DNA of 64,000 bases from Candidatus Zipacnadum vermilionense. Lineage in GTDB: Bacteria; Armatimonadota; Zipacnadia; Zipacnadales; Zipacnadaceae. The notes under the pieces were generated by a model. It worked only from the letters and a program-made list of their open reading frames with translations. It ran no database searches and was not told the origin of the DNA. Where the stretch lies: assembly GCA_029821755.1 (NCBI GenBank), contig JALGSV010000003.1:62001-126000 (forward strand). The letters run 5' to 3'. The translations under genes were made by a program, and so were the position numbers. This document shows positions 53,389 to 62,191 of the stretch, piece after piece; positions within the stretch are counted from its first letter, which is position 1; the number at the start of each line of letters is the position of its first letter.

Positions 53389-54273
53389 TTGGCGCGCCTG
53401 GACGAAATCCCCCTCTCCTGGCTCCGTGACCAGGGGATGGACTTCATCGTCATCAGTTGCCCCGAAGACGAGGCCCGCTGGGAGGCCGAGCGTCTGGCCG
53501 CCTTCACTCGCGCCGCCGCCCACGCCGGCCTGGACCGCTACCTCGCCCCCACCGGCTACGGCAAGGTCCTCGACCCCGACCCCGCCATTCCCAGCCTCTA
53601 CCTACACACCCATCCCCAGACCCTGCAGGTAGACAGTCGCGGCCGCCGCTGCGCGAAGGCCTGCCCCAACGACCCCCGCTTTCTCGAGTGGTTCGCCGGT
53701 AGCATGCGCACACTGGCCTGGATGGTCGAGGCGCGCGGCTTCGTCTGGGACGCCCCCAGCTTCTACCACAGCCGCGGCGTCTGGGCCTGCCGCTGCTCGT
53801 ACTGCCAGCGCCTGTTCAGCGCCGCTGCCGGCCAGCCTCTCCCTCGCTCTCTTACCCCGGAGGTCCTCGACTTCCGCCGCCGGAGCCTCAGCCTCTTCCT
53901 CCTCGCTGCGGCCGCCGCCATCCAGTCGGTGGACCGTCGCCTGCAGTCCGTCGTCGCCCCTCCGCCGCCGCTTGACCCCAGCACCAGCACCACCGGCGCC
54001 GATGACTGGCGCCAGCTCGCCGCCAACGCCGGCATGGAGTCTTTAGCCCTGGTCGTTACCCCCGAGGGCCGGGGCTATCGCCTCCCCGAGTCGGACCTTC
54101 TCCAACCCCACAGCCAGGCCGCCGCCGCCGAGGGCAAGCCTCTCTGGCTCTGGCTGGCCACCGAACAACTCCACCCCGAGCTAGTCCACGAGGGCCGGAT
54201 CCTGGCCCGGCAACTGGGTGCCGAGGCGGTGGTCTGGTCGGACTACGAGGGGTTCCGTCGGCGGAAGGGGTAA
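53389..54273 (+). CDS. Unknown protein, possible TIM-barrel glycosidase-like
   Basis: A 294-residue protein of no family I can name. The first segments (IPLSWLRDQGMDFIVISCPEDEARWEAERLAAFTRAAAHAGLDRYLAPTGYGKVLD) alternate strands and helices like a TIM barrel. A CxxC follows in CRCSYCQRLF, with FVWDAPSFYHSRG before it. LWLWLATEQLHPELVHEGRILARQLGAEAVVWSDYEGF ends the barrel-like pattern. The only standard start in frame is the TTG at 53389, which has no ribosome site. Sequence similar in character (GIVIAENLARL) continues upstream to 53305, so the true N-terminus may be earlier or a frameshift may hide it. Confidence 0.6.
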   Translation: MARLDEIPLSWLRDQGMDFIVISCPEDEARWEAERLAAFTRAAAHAGLDRYLAPTGYGKVLDPDPAIPSLYLHTHPQTLQVDSRGRRCAKACPNDPRFLEWFAGSMRTLAWMVEARGFVWDAPSFYHSRGVWACRCSYCQRLFSAAAGQPLPRSLTPEVLDFRRRSLSLFLLAAAAAIQSVDRRLQSVVAPPPPLDPSTSTTGADDWRQLAANAGMESLALVVTPEGRGYRLPESDLLQPHSQAAAAEGKPLWLWLATEQLHPELVHEGRILARQLGAEAVVWSDYEGFRRRKG

Positions 54274-54280
54274 CCCTCCC

Positions 54281-54482
54281 CGGAGGGGCCGTGTCGAGTC
54301 GCGATTGCGCAGCAATCGCCAGGAGGCCGACCCCCGCCCTGAGGCCCACGCCGTCGCAGCGCAGTAGGAGGGCCAGTCACCATATACGCTCTCCCTTCCG
54401 TCGACACGCGGGGGGGGCGTATGGTCCCAGGGCCGGCCTTCTTGCGGTCGCTCTGCGGCCGCAACTCGACACGGCCCCTCCG
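54281..54482. repeat. 202-bp intergenic element with 19-bp perfect terminal inverted repeats
   Basis: CGGAGGGGCCGTGTCGAGT (54281-54299) recurs as its exact reverse complement at 54464-54482. Inside lies another perfect palindrome, GCGATTGC-GCA-GCAATCGC (54301-54319). The element fills the gap between two convergent genes almost exactly: 7 bp after one stop and 3 bp from the other. No coding frame is convincing. It could be a MITE-like insertion or a large bidirectional terminator. Confidence 0.65.
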
Positions 54483-54485
54483 CGA

Positions 54486-55829
54486 TCACACCCCCACGAT
54501 CTCCGCCTCCCCCTCCCCTGCCTCCGCCATCCTTCGCTTAAGCCTCCCTGCCAACTCGGCCCGCACCGCGGCATGTGCCGGATCGTCCGCCAGGTTGTTG
54601 CGCTCGTGGGGGTCCGCCTGCAGGTCGTAGAGGTTCTCCTCCACGTACACCTTACTCGCCGAGCGATTCCAGCCGTCCCGCGGAAGGTCACCCGGCGCCT
54701 GCACCGAGTACTTCCAGCGCTCCGTACGGATGGCCCGCCCCACCTGCGACTCGCTGATCTGCAGGAAGACCTCCCCAGGCCAATCCTCCGCCCCGGCCAG
54801 CGCCTCCTGCAACGCCCGTCCCCCCATGCTCCCCGGCGGCGTCACCCCAGCCGCCTGCAGAATCGTCGGCGGCACATCCATCAGACTCACTAGCTCCCGT
54901 ACCACCTGCCCGCCTCGGAACCCCGGCCCGCAGGCCACTAGCGGAATCCGGATGCAGCCCTCGTGGCACGACCGCTTGTACTCCGCGTTGCGCGTCTTGA
55001 AGTGACAGCCGTGATCGCTGGAGTACAGCAGCAGCGTGTCGTCGCTCCTCCCCAGTCGCTCCAGCTCCGCCCGCAGCCGCCCCAGGTTCGCATCCAGCGC
55101 CGCGCAGCACCCCAGATAATCCGGGTACTGCTCCTGCCAGTCCCCCTCCGTCCCCACCAGATCCCCCGGGACGTCGTAATCCCCAAACCGCTGCCGTGAC
55201 CCCACCGGCCCCTCGAAGCGCTCGTGGTCGTTCTGATGGTGAGGTTCGATGAAGGAGACAAACAGGAAGAAGGGCCTATCGCCGCGTCGCGTCTGCAGGT
55301 ATTCGATCGCCCAGTCCCCTAACGCCTCCACTCGGTAGCGCCCTGGCGGGAAGTCCCGCTGTCGCATCTCCCCGTCGAACATGTGCCCGTCGTAGCCGTG
55401 CGAAGTGAACTCCAGCACGTCCGAGGCTAGCCAGAAATCTCGGTACCCGCCGCGGTACTCCGGCGGCACCGCCACCGTCTCGAAGTTGACGTCCCTCTCC
55501 CCCAGCCCCCGTGTAGAGGCCAGGTGCCACTTCCCCAGGTACCCTACCTCATACCCGGCCTCGCTCAGCCAGTGCGCCAGCGTCTTCTCGTCCCGTGGCA
55601 GGCCGATGGCGTTGCGATAACATCCCGTCTGGGTCGCCCACTTCCCCGTCTGCAGGCAGGCCCGGGCCGGCCCGCAGACCGGCTGGCAGGTGAAGGCATG
55701 CTCAAACCGCACCCCTTCCTCGGCCATGCGGTCCAGGTGCGGCGTAATCGGCAGCCGCTGCCCGTAGCACCCCGCGGTATCCCAACGCTGCTGGTCGCTG
55801 AAGAAGACGATCACATTCGGAGGGTTCAT
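54486..55829 (-). CDS. Type I sulfatase (Cys-type, formylglycine-dependent)
   Basis: A 447-residue sulfatase of the alkaline phosphatase superfamily. NVIVFFSDQQRWDTAGCYG supplies the metal Asp residues. The maturation motif C-x-P-x-R is CGPAR at 52-56, whose Cys52 is oxidised to formylglycine. The continuation ACLQTGKWATQTG and GYEVGYLGKWHLAS are typical, as are PFFLFVSFIEPHHQND and LLYSSDHGCHFKTRNAEYKRS. No signal peptide is visible. It would need a formylglycine-generating enzyme or anSME encoded elsewhere. It probably removes sulfate from glycans or host polysaccharides. The ATG at 55829 has no good ribosome site. Confidence 0.92.
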   Translation of the reverse strand: MNPPNVIVFFSDQQRWDTAGCYGQRLPITPHLDRMAEEGVRFEHAFTCQPVCGPARACLQTGKWATQTGCYRNAIGLPRDEKTLAHWLSEAGYEVGYLGKWHLASTRGLGERDVNFETVAVPPEYRGGYRDFWLASDVLEFTSHGYDGHMFDGEMRQRDFPPGRYRVEALGDWAIEYLQTRRGDRPFFLFVSFIEPHHQNDHERFEGPVGSRQRFGDYDVPGDLVGTEGDWQEQYPDYLGCCAALDANLGRLRAELERLGRSDDTLLLYSSDHGCHFKTRNAEYKRSCHEGCIRIPLVACGPGFRGGQVVRELVSLMDVPPTILQAAGVTPPGSMGGRALQEALAGAEDWPGEVFLQISESQVGRAIRTERWKYSVQAPGDLPRDGWNRSASKVYVEENLYDLQADPHERNNLADDPAHAAVRAELAGRLKRRMAEAGEGEAEIVGV

Positions 55830-56010
55830 TAGGAGGCGTTCCGTCAACGAGTCGGGGATTTCCGCCCGTGCCCACAGGGAGGGGCCGCATGCGTAGCTCG
55901 CGCGCCCCACGCACGAGACGTGAGTTCGCGTGCGAGCTCGGCCCAGGCCCCCGGCTGCTCCGTTTTCCCCTCCTCTGCCCGGGCGGGGGCCAGGAGGTGA
56001 GGCTCCCCCC

Positions 56011-57669
56011 CTACCTCGTCAGCCCAATAATCACACCCACACCCCACAGCAGATCCCGTAGCGTGGCCAGCGTCTTCCCGCGCTCACCCAGACTCGGGAC
56101 GTAAAGGATATCCCCCGGCTGCAACTTCACATTCTCGGGGGCCTCCCCCCGCTTGAGCGCCCCGAAGGGTACCGGGATGGCCTCGCTCTCGCCGTCCGCC
56201 ATGGTGCGCACGATCTGGATCGCGTTGTCGTTGGCCCGCGGCCCCAGGCCCCCAGCATCGCTCAGTGCTTCCAGCACCGTCAGCTTCGGGTCCCACGGCA
56301 GCTTCCCTTGCCGCCCCACTGTGCCGAAGACGTACACCACCGATTTCTCCGGCACCATCACCACATCGTCCGGCTCCAGGGTGAGGTTCTTGTCCAGCGC
56401 GCCCTGCATGACCGCGTCCAGGTCCACGACCATCCGCTGTTCGCCCCGGTACACTGCTACCCGCGACAGGTCCGACTGCAACGTCGTCCCCGCCGCCGTC
56501 ACGATCCGCAGCACGTCCCGCTGCTTGACGTTCGCCAGCTCCTGCACTCCCGGCCACTGCACCGCTCCCACCACCAGCAGGTTCGTCGGCGCCATCTCCG
56601 GCAGCAGCAGCACATCGCCCGCTGCCAGCTTGATGTTCTGTGATAGGTCGCCCTTCTCCCACAGGGCCTTCAGGTCTACCCCTCGCGCCTTCCCGTTCGA
56701 TGAGACCACCTGCGCCCTGGCCAGGTCGGCCTTAGGCGTAAAACTCCCCGCCTGCGCCAGTGCCTCCAGCACCGTCACCGGATCGGTGCTACGGAAGGAC
56801 AGCGGACGCATGACCTCCCCCACCACCGAAATGTTCTCCGCCTCCTGTACTACCAGGGCATCCCCCGCCGCCAGTATCACATTCTGTCCGGTCTCGCCGC
56901 GCTTGAGCAGTGCCTCCAAGTTCACTACCGTGGTCTCGCCATCCTCATGCACCAGCATGGCGTTGACCAGCGAGGCATCCTTGGTTAAGCCGCCCCCCAC
57001 TCGCGCCAGCGCGTCCAGCACGCTAACCTTCGCCCCCAGGGGCAGCACCGTACTCCCGGGCGTGTTGACCTGCCCCAGCACCGCGATCCGGTCCTCCAAG
57101 CGCGGCACGCGGACGACATCCCCGTATCGCACCTTCTCCGGCGCCGCCACCGCCACCGCCTCCCCCGTCCGCAGCCCGCTCAGGTCCAGCGTGACCGTTG
57201 GCCGCCCCGGATGAGTAAGCTGCACCTGCCGCAAGTCGCTGTTGTCGGTAGTACCTGCCGCCGCCAGCGCATCCAGCACTGAGGCCCCAAAGGGGAGCAG
57301 CAGCGGCCCTTGCGTGGCCACGTACCCCAGCACATAGACCTTGCGCCCGGATTGCACCTCATTGAGGCCTACGGTCACATGGGGAGAGCGGAGGATAACG
57401 CGCAGCTTCTGGGTGAGCACCTGCTGCGCCTGGGAGAGGGTCAGGTCGCCCACGGTGACCTGGCCGATGAGGGGCATAACGAGGCTTCCGGCGGGACCCA
57501 CGGGGTAGGTCTTGGACAGATCCGTCTCCCCGAAGACCTGCACCTCCAGGGCGTCGCCGGGACTGATGACGTAATCCGGCCCGATCATCTGGGCGGCGCA
57601 GAAACCAGCCCCCCACGCACAGAGCAGTAGTGCGATGGTAACAGCGAAGAAAGCTCTAAGAGTGGCCAT
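56011..57669 (-). CDS. SLBB-domain polysaccharide export protein (Wza-like), second copy
   Basis: A 552-residue exported protein. The signal peptide is TLRAFFAVTIALLLCAWGAGFCAAQ. The Poly_export domain follows (DYVISPGDALEVQVFGETDLSKTYPVGPAGSLVMPLIGQVTVGDLTLSQAQQVLTQKL). About five SLBB repeats come next (VLGYVATQGPLLL, VLGQVNTPGSTVL, VVGEVMRPLSFRS, VVGAVQWPGVQEL, VFGTVGRQGKLPW). The C-terminal helix LRDLLWGVGVIIGLT may cross the outer membrane. It is shorter than the copy at 23349. AGGAG lies 6 nt before the ATG. It has its own promoter and no partner gene next to it. Confidence 0.9.
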   Translation of the reverse strand: MATLRAFFAVTIALLLCAWGAGFCAAQMIGPDYVISPGDALEVQVFGETDLSKTYPVGPAGSLVMPLIGQVTVGDLTLSQAQQVLTQKLRVILRSPHVTVGLNEVQSGRKVYVLGYVATQGPLLLPFGASVLDALAAAGTTDNSDLRQVQLTHPGRPTVTLDLSGLRTGEAVAVAAPEKVRYGDVVRVPRLEDRIAVLGQVNTPGSTVLPLGAKVSVLDALARVGGGLTKDASLVNAMLVHEDGETTVVNLEALLKRGETGQNVILAAGDALVVQEAENISVVGEVMRPLSFRSTDPVTVLEALAQAGSFTPKADLARAQVVSSNGKARGVDLKALWEKGDLSQNIKLAAGDVLLLPEMAPTNLLVVGAVQWPGVQELANVKQRDVLRIVTAAGTTLQSDLSRVAVYRGEQRMVVDLDAVMQGALDKNLTLEPDDVVMVPEKSVVYVFGTVGRQGKLPWDPKLTVLEALSDAGGLGPRANDNAIQIVRTMADGESEAIPVPFGALKRGEAPENVKLQPGDILYVPSLGERGKTLATLRDLLWGVGVIIGLTR

Positions 57670-57722
57670 AAAGGGCTCCTGATCGGTATGGGTCCAACCC
57701 CATCGCCCCCCCTGACGCTCCC

Positions 57723-57751
57723 ATTATACTACCTTCGTACGACAATCCCAA
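57723..57751 (-). promoter_or_regulatory. Promoter of the second SLBB export gene
   Basis: On the minus strand TTGGGA (57746-57751), 17 bp, and a perfect TATAAT (57723-57728). Confidence 0.65.
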
Positions 57752-57908
57752 CCTCTACCCAGGAAATCTTCCCGGCGGGTCCGCATGGCCCGCCCACATG
57801 GAGGGACCGGATTCGTCGTGCACTTCGTGCCCCGCTCGTCGCGGCCTTTCTTGAAGCCGCCTGGCCCCTTACCGACAAATGGAGGTCGCTCTCTCCCCTC
57901 CCCCCCGT

Positions 57909-57937
57909 TTGACACGCCCCTCCCCTCCGCTCATAAT
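57909..57937 (+). promoter_or_regulatory. Promoter of the M48 protease gene
   Basis: A perfect TTGACA (57909-57914), 17 bp, CATAAT (57932-57937). The start would be near 57944, 28 nt before the ATG. Confidence 0.75.
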
Positions 57938-57971
57938 ACCTTTGAAGCCACCTTTCTGGAGGTGTAACACC

Positions 57972-58715
57972 ATGCGCCTGCTCTCGCTGTTGTGTCTCTT
58001 CTGTCTCCTGGCCGCTTTGCTCTCCGGTTGCGGAGGGCATATCATCAGCCGCGATCAGGAAATCCAGATGGGCCGCCAGTCGGCCGACCAATTCGAGCGC
58101 GAGAACGGCGGACGCGGTAGGGACCCCGCGCTCGTCGCTCTCACCCAACGCCTGGCTGCCCGCATCACCCCCGTCGCGCAGCCGCCTGACTACCCCTACG
58201 ACATCCGCGTCCTCGACAACAAGGTCGTCAACGCGGTTGCCTTCCCTGGCGGCCGGCTGTATCTCTACCGCGGGCTTATCGAGACCTTCGACCGCAACCC
58301 CGACCAGCTCGCCTGGGTGCTGAGCCATGAGGTTTCCCACATCTCCCGTCGCCACGCTACTAAAATCATCGAGCGCCAACTGGGTTACCAGGCCATCATC
58401 TCCCTCCTGCTGAACAAGGGTGACGCCCCCCAGATCGCCGGCGCCGTAGCCAACCTCATGCTGTTGGGCTACAGCCGCGACGAGGAGTTGGAGGCAGACC
58501 GCTACGGTTTGATCTACACCCACGCCGCTGGCTACGACCCCACTGCCGCTATCGGTGTGCTCAAGAAGTTCCAGGAGTTACAGGGCCGCGAGCCTAGCAA
58601 GTTCGAGATCATGTTCGCCACCCACCCGGGCGACAACACCCGCATTGACGCCGTCCAGGGCTACCTCAAAGCCCAGGGCTGGAGCGGGGCGTACTACCGT
58701 CCGGACGGGGGCTAA
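57972..58715 (+). CDS. M48-family metalloprotease lipoprotein
   Basis: A 247-residue exported zinc protease of the BepA/YfgC-LoiP kind. A signal peptide ends in LLSGC (Cys20), so it is lipid-anchored. The HExxH is HEVSH at 119-123 (WVLSHEVSHISRRHATKI), and the third ligand Glu lies in SRDEELEADRYGLIYTHAAGYDP. FATHPGDNTRIDAVQGYL is the conserved C-terminal part. The TPR half of BepA is absent. GGAGGTG is 7 nt before the ATG. It should do quality control of outer-membrane assembly. Confidence 0.93.
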   Translation: MRLLSLLCLFCLLAALLSGCGGHIISRDQEIQMGRQSADQFERENGGRGRDPALVALTQRLAARITPVAQPPDYPYDIRVLDNKVVNAVAFPGGRLYLYRGLIETFDRNPDQLAWVLSHEVSHISRRHATKIIERQLGYQAIISLLLNKGDAPQIAGAVANLMLLGYSRDEELEADRYGLIYTHAAGYDPTAAIGVLKKFQELQGREPSKFEIMFATHPGDNTRIDAVQGYLKAQGWSGAYYRPDGG

Positions 58716-58721
58716 GGCGGG

Positions 58722-59999
58722 GTGGAGCGACTGTCGGAGCCGATCACGCTTTCTATCTTACAGCTCGCGGACCTCGAAGACCCGCGGGTGGGTGAGCAGG
58801 TCCTCGCCCTGGCCGCGGGTCTCACCGTGCAGGGACAGGCGGTCACCATCGCTGGGCGCCTCAACAAGCGCCTGCAGGAGCGCCTCCGCCGCCTCGGGGT
58901 CCGCTGGACGCTGCTCCCCTGGCCCCAGCGCCTCGGCGATTTCCCCTCCCGTGCCACGGCCCGGCAGCTCTCGCGCCAGCTGGCCACCCGCCCGCCTGAC
59001 CTGATCCACGCCCACGGCCTTACCGCTCTGCGCCTGGCCACCGCGGCCTTCCGCCACCTTCGCGCTCCCCGCCCTGCGCTGGTGACCTCGCTCTACCACG
59101 TCCCCCGCCGTCTGCCCTGGTTCGAGCGTCTCCGCCGCCGGCGCGAGCTGGCTCCGGCGCTCGCTCCCGGCACCGCCCTGCTGCTCACCTCCCAGGCCGA
59201 CCAGCAGGCCCTGCTCTCCCTGCTCGGTCCCCGCGCCGCGCGCGCCGAGGTCCTCTACCCCGCCGTCCCCGAGACCACTCGGCCCAGCGGCGTGGAGATA
59301 GGCCAGCTCCGCCGCCGGCTCGGCCTCACCGGCCACGCCGCCGTCGTCGGCTTCCGCACTACCTTCCAGGACCTCGAGTACCGCACCCTCCTACAGGCCG
59401 CCGCCCACGTACATGAGGAGGTCCCCAACGTCGAATTCGCCTTTCTCGGCGAGGGCCCCCGTCGCCCCGAGGCTGAGGCCTACGCGCACCAGCTCGGCCT
59501 CTCCGGCGCGGCTGTCTTCCTCGGTCGCCCCCGGAGCATGGCGGAGGCCCTCAGCGCCCTCAACGCCCTGGCCCTGCTCCGCGATGCAGAGGCGGCGCAT
59601 CTCGACGCTCTCCAGGCCCTCGGCTACGGTCTGCCGGTAGTCGCCGCGCAGGTTGGCGCCCTGGGGGAGCTGCTCGCGGGCCTGCCTCGCGTACACCTGG
59701 TCCCCCCGGACGACCCGGAGGCCTTGGCCGCGGCCCTACTCGACGCGTTGCACCTGATACCCACCGGCCAGCCCTCCGAGCAGGTGGAGACCGAGCCGGG
59801 CCGCCTGGCGGGCCTGGAACAGTTTCTGGTCTCACGCGAGTTCTGGGACCTCGACCAACCCTGGCAACGCACAGCGCACCGCCCTACTCGCCCCGACGCT
59901 GCCCTCCCGGCCTCCCTCCGCCGCTTCCTCCCCGAGGCCGTAACCGACCAACTCCTGGAGGTCTACCGCAGGGCGCTGGCGGACAACGCATCTCTGTAG
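58722..59999 (+). CDS. Glycosyltransferase family 4, divergent
   Basis: A 425-residue GT-B protein. The N-terminal half has SILQLADLEDPRVGEQVLALAAGLTVQGQAVTIAG and PPDLIHAHGLTALRLATAAFRH. The donor half has AAVVGFRTTFQDLEYRTLLQAAAHVHEEVPNVEFAFLGEGPRRPEAEAYAHQLG and LDALQALGYGLPVVAAQVGALGELL. The usual E-x7-E is weak (DAEAAHLDALQ), so activity is uncertain. The GTG start follows the protease stop by 6 bp, so the two are probably co-transcribed. Confidence 0.8.
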   Translation: MERLSEPITLSILQLADLEDPRVGEQVLALAAGLTVQGQAVTIAGRLNKRLQERLRRLGVRWTLLPWPQRLGDFPSRATARQLSRQLATRPPDLIHAHGLTALRLATAAFRHLRAPRPALVTSLYHVPRRLPWFERLRRRRELAPALAPGTALLLTSQADQQALLSLLGPRAARAEVLYPAVPETTRPSGVEIGQLRRRLGLTGHAAVVGFRTTFQDLEYRTLLQAAAHVHEEVPNVEFAFLGEGPRRPEAEAYAHQLGLSGAAVFLGRPRSMAEALSALNALALLRDAEAAHLDALQALGYGLPVVAAQVGALGELLAGLPRVHLVPPDDPEALAAALLDALHLIPTGQPSEQVETEPGRLAGLEQFLVSREFWDLDQPWQRTAHRPTRPDAALPASLRRFLPEAVTDQLLEVYRRALADNASL

Positions 60000-60321
60000 A
60001 GCGCGGACTCGTGCCCCGCCCGCCTCCGGCTAGTGAGCGCACCCGTCTTTCTAGATGATGCGGCCATCCAGCTACCCCTTCTCGTGGCCATACGCTCCGC
60101 AGTTGGTCCATCCGTCCTTGCACCTGTCAGGGGAGATGATCCAGGCTGGGCTGCTACCCCACCGACAGAGTTGAACGTTCAGATGGTCCGCACGGTAGAG
60201 ATCGCCTTGCGCGTAGATCGCAGCTATCTTCGCCCGCCGACAGATGTAGTACTCGGCGTCCCCGAGGCAGTTCGATCTGATACAGCCCTCGCTAACCCCG
60301 CAGCCTCACCAGTGCTCCCCT
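60000..60321. other. 322-bp intergenic region between convergent genes
   Basis: It starts with a degenerate family-A palindrome (59996-60021) and then contains the Cys-rich open frame on the minus strand. GC content looks lower than in the surroundings. No promoter was seen. Confidence 0.5.
60072..60305 (-). pseudogene. Cys-rich open frame without a start codon (possible gene remnant)
   Basis: Between stops, 77 codons read as a protein-like sequence, including CLGDAEYYICRRAKIAAIYA, QGDLYRADHLNVQLCRW and IISPDRCKDGWTNCGAYGHE. It has seven cysteines and codons rare in the neighbours (AGA, ATA, TGT). There is no ATG, GTG or TTG in frame. I recognise no family. It may be the tail of a broken gene. 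The frame itself is certain; its meaning is not. Confidence 0.35.
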
Positions 60322-61995
60322 CTACTTCACCACTCCTCCCAGCACCGCCTCCAGCAACGGCCCCACCACATGGCACGCGAACCACGAGCACTTCCACATG
60401 TCCTTCGTGTCCAGCGCCTGCGCCCGCATCCGCTCGATGAATCGCATCGTCTTCTGCGCCGGCTCCTCGTACTGGTCGAACCCCACCGCGTGCAGCCGGT
60501 GCATGACCTTCAGCGCCATCCCCGCCTTCCCCAGCGCCAGCGAGGTCTCGAACTTCCCGCTGTAGAACGGCTGCCACGCCAGCATATCCGACACCGGCGT
60601 AGCGCACATCTCCAGCGAGAAGTCCATCGACCGCCGCATCACCTCCCGGAAATCCGCATCCTCCGCCCAGCGCGGATACTCCAGCCACAGCGAGGCGTCC
60701 GACTTCATCACCAGGTCGTAGTGCTGGGTGACTACCTCGGCGTCCTCGGTATAGAACCAGTACCCCGGTTCCTGCCAGCCCGGCCGCATCCCCTCCGTCC
60801 ACATCCGCTCGGCGGTATCGCGCAGGTCGGCATTCCCGAACCTCTCCCCCAGCGGCCAGGCCGTGGCGACCGCAGACATCACCTGGTTGTAGACAAACGG
60901 CTTGCGCTGCTCGCTCTGGTCGGGATAGACCACGTTGACGAACCGCCGCCCGTGCTCGGGGTCCCGCGGCCAGGCGGCAAAGACGTCATACAGGGGCCGC
61001 GCGATCTCCGGATTCCCCAGCGCCCGCTCCAGCCGCAGACACGCCCGCGCCAGAATCCCCATGTGCAGCAGATTGTCCCCCGTATCCGCCCCCGACTGCG
61101 ACGAGGTTACCCCGCCCCAGAACGCCGGCACCAGGTTATGCAGGATGGTGTTGTACAGGTACTCCACCATCTGGAAGTACCGCGCCTCCCCGGTCAGCAG
61201 CCACGCCGGGATGAAGGCACTCAGGTAGAATCCCAGGTACCGCTCGTTCCACATGTACCCCTCGGCCGGGGTCCGGCGGTAGTACCAGTTCTCGGTGGTG
61301 TTCGGGCAGAAGTGCCACTCCCGCACGTGCTCGATTGCCTCATCAAGCGCCGCAAAGTACGGCTCCAGCCACGAGGGCGCCGTCCGCGTGGGCCGAGCTT
61401 CCAGCCCCGCCGGCGCGTCGCCTTCATACCCCGCTAGCTTCCCCCACCTCACCAGCAGGTCATTGGTCGCCCCCCACCCCGGCCATGACAACCCCGGCGG
61501 CACCGTCACCGCCCCCAGGTTGACTTCCTCCTCCACCGCCGGAGCCCCGCGGTACGACCCCCGCAGCTTCACCCGAAAGTCATAGTCGCCGGCCAGCAGA
61601 GGGAACCGCCGCAGCAGCGGTCCCTTGGGAAAGCCCATCCCCCACCGGCGCTTCCATGCCGCAAAGCCGTGCAGTCCCGCCGGCAGCATCTCGATGTCGA
61701 TCCGCCCACCCAGCGTCCCCGGGTCAAAGACAAACTGCAGCGAGTGCAGCGCATAGTCCCCGCCCGGCCAGGCCCCATCCAGTCCCTTCACCTGGTACCA
61801 CCCCAGCACGTGGTCGCTGTCCGGGTACAGTCCGACCGCCAGATGCGCATGCGCCCCCTCCACCGGCACTACCAGCAGAGAGCGCTGCTTGATCGACTCG
61901 AACAGGCCCTGGCGCGCGCGCTCATTCTCCGCGGGCGTGTCGCTCGTCCACCGCAAATCCCGCAGGTATGATCCGGCAATCCGTTCGTCGAGCAT
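60322..61995 (-). CDS. Large unknown protein, probable (alpha/alpha)-toroid enzyme
   Basis: A 557-residue protein I cannot assign. An N-terminal beta-rich part (LLVVPVEGAHAHLAVGLYPDSDHVLGWYQVKG, DYDFRVKLRGSYRGAP) precedes a C-terminal helical part. That part has repeated Trp/Tyr-rich helices (HFCPNTTENWYYRRTPAEGYMWNERYLGFYLSAFIPAWLLTG and FWGGVTSSQSGADTGDNLLHMGILARACLRLERAL). These resemble toroid glycosidases, lyases or epimerases. ATG 61995 has GGGGTGAT just upstream; the frame's GTG (62004) is the alternative. No signal peptide is visible. The neighbours are a GH4 gene and a GT gene, so a glycan substrate is likely. Confidence 0.65.
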   Translation of the reverse strand: MLDERIAGSYLRDLRWTSDTPAENERARQGLFESIKQRSLLVVPVEGAHAHLAVGLYPDSDHVLGWYQVKGLDGAWPGGDYALHSLQFVFDPGTLGGRIDIEMLPAGLHGFAAWKRRWGMGFPKGPLLRRFPLLAGDYDFRVKLRGSYRGAPAVEEEVNLGAVTVPPGLSWPGWGATNDLLVRWGKLAGYEGDAPAGLEARPTRTAPSWLEPYFAALDEAIEHVREWHFCPNTTENWYYRRTPAEGYMWNERYLGFYLSAFIPAWLLTGEARYFQMVEYLYNTILHNLVPAFWGGVTSSQSGADTGDNLLHMGILARACLRLERALGNPEIARPLYDVFAAWPRDPEHGRRFVNVVYPDQSEQRKPFVYNQVMSAVATAWPLGERFGNADLRDTAERMWTEGMRPGWQEPGYWFYTEDAEVVTQHYDLVMKSDASLWLEYPRWAEDADFREVMRRSMDFSLEMCATPVSDMLAWQPFYSGKFETSLALGKAGMALKVMHRLHAVGFDQYEEPAQKTMRFIERMRAQALDTKDMWKCSWFACHVVGPLLEAVLGGVVK

Positions 61996-62191
61996 GGTAA
62001 TCACCCCAGAGGCAGACTTCAGTCAGTGCGAGGAATTTCGTGGAAACAGCGGGGAATCCTTCTCCTGCGGGGCACTGCGTCAAGTAGCCCGTGTCCGCTC
62101 CGCGGGGGGCGGAGTTCCAGCCCACCCTCCCTTCACGGCGGATCGGCGCGCGCAGCGCGCCGGGGTAGAAGCGTCAGCGCCGCACCGCCCG

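Larger units (their letters stand above)
57670..57971. other. 302-bp divergent intergenic region
   Basis: It holds the two divergent promoters (57723-57751 minus, 57909-57937 plus). A weak GGCGGG/CCCGCC hairpin lies near 57775-57795. No other gene or repeat is apparent. Confidence 0.6.
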
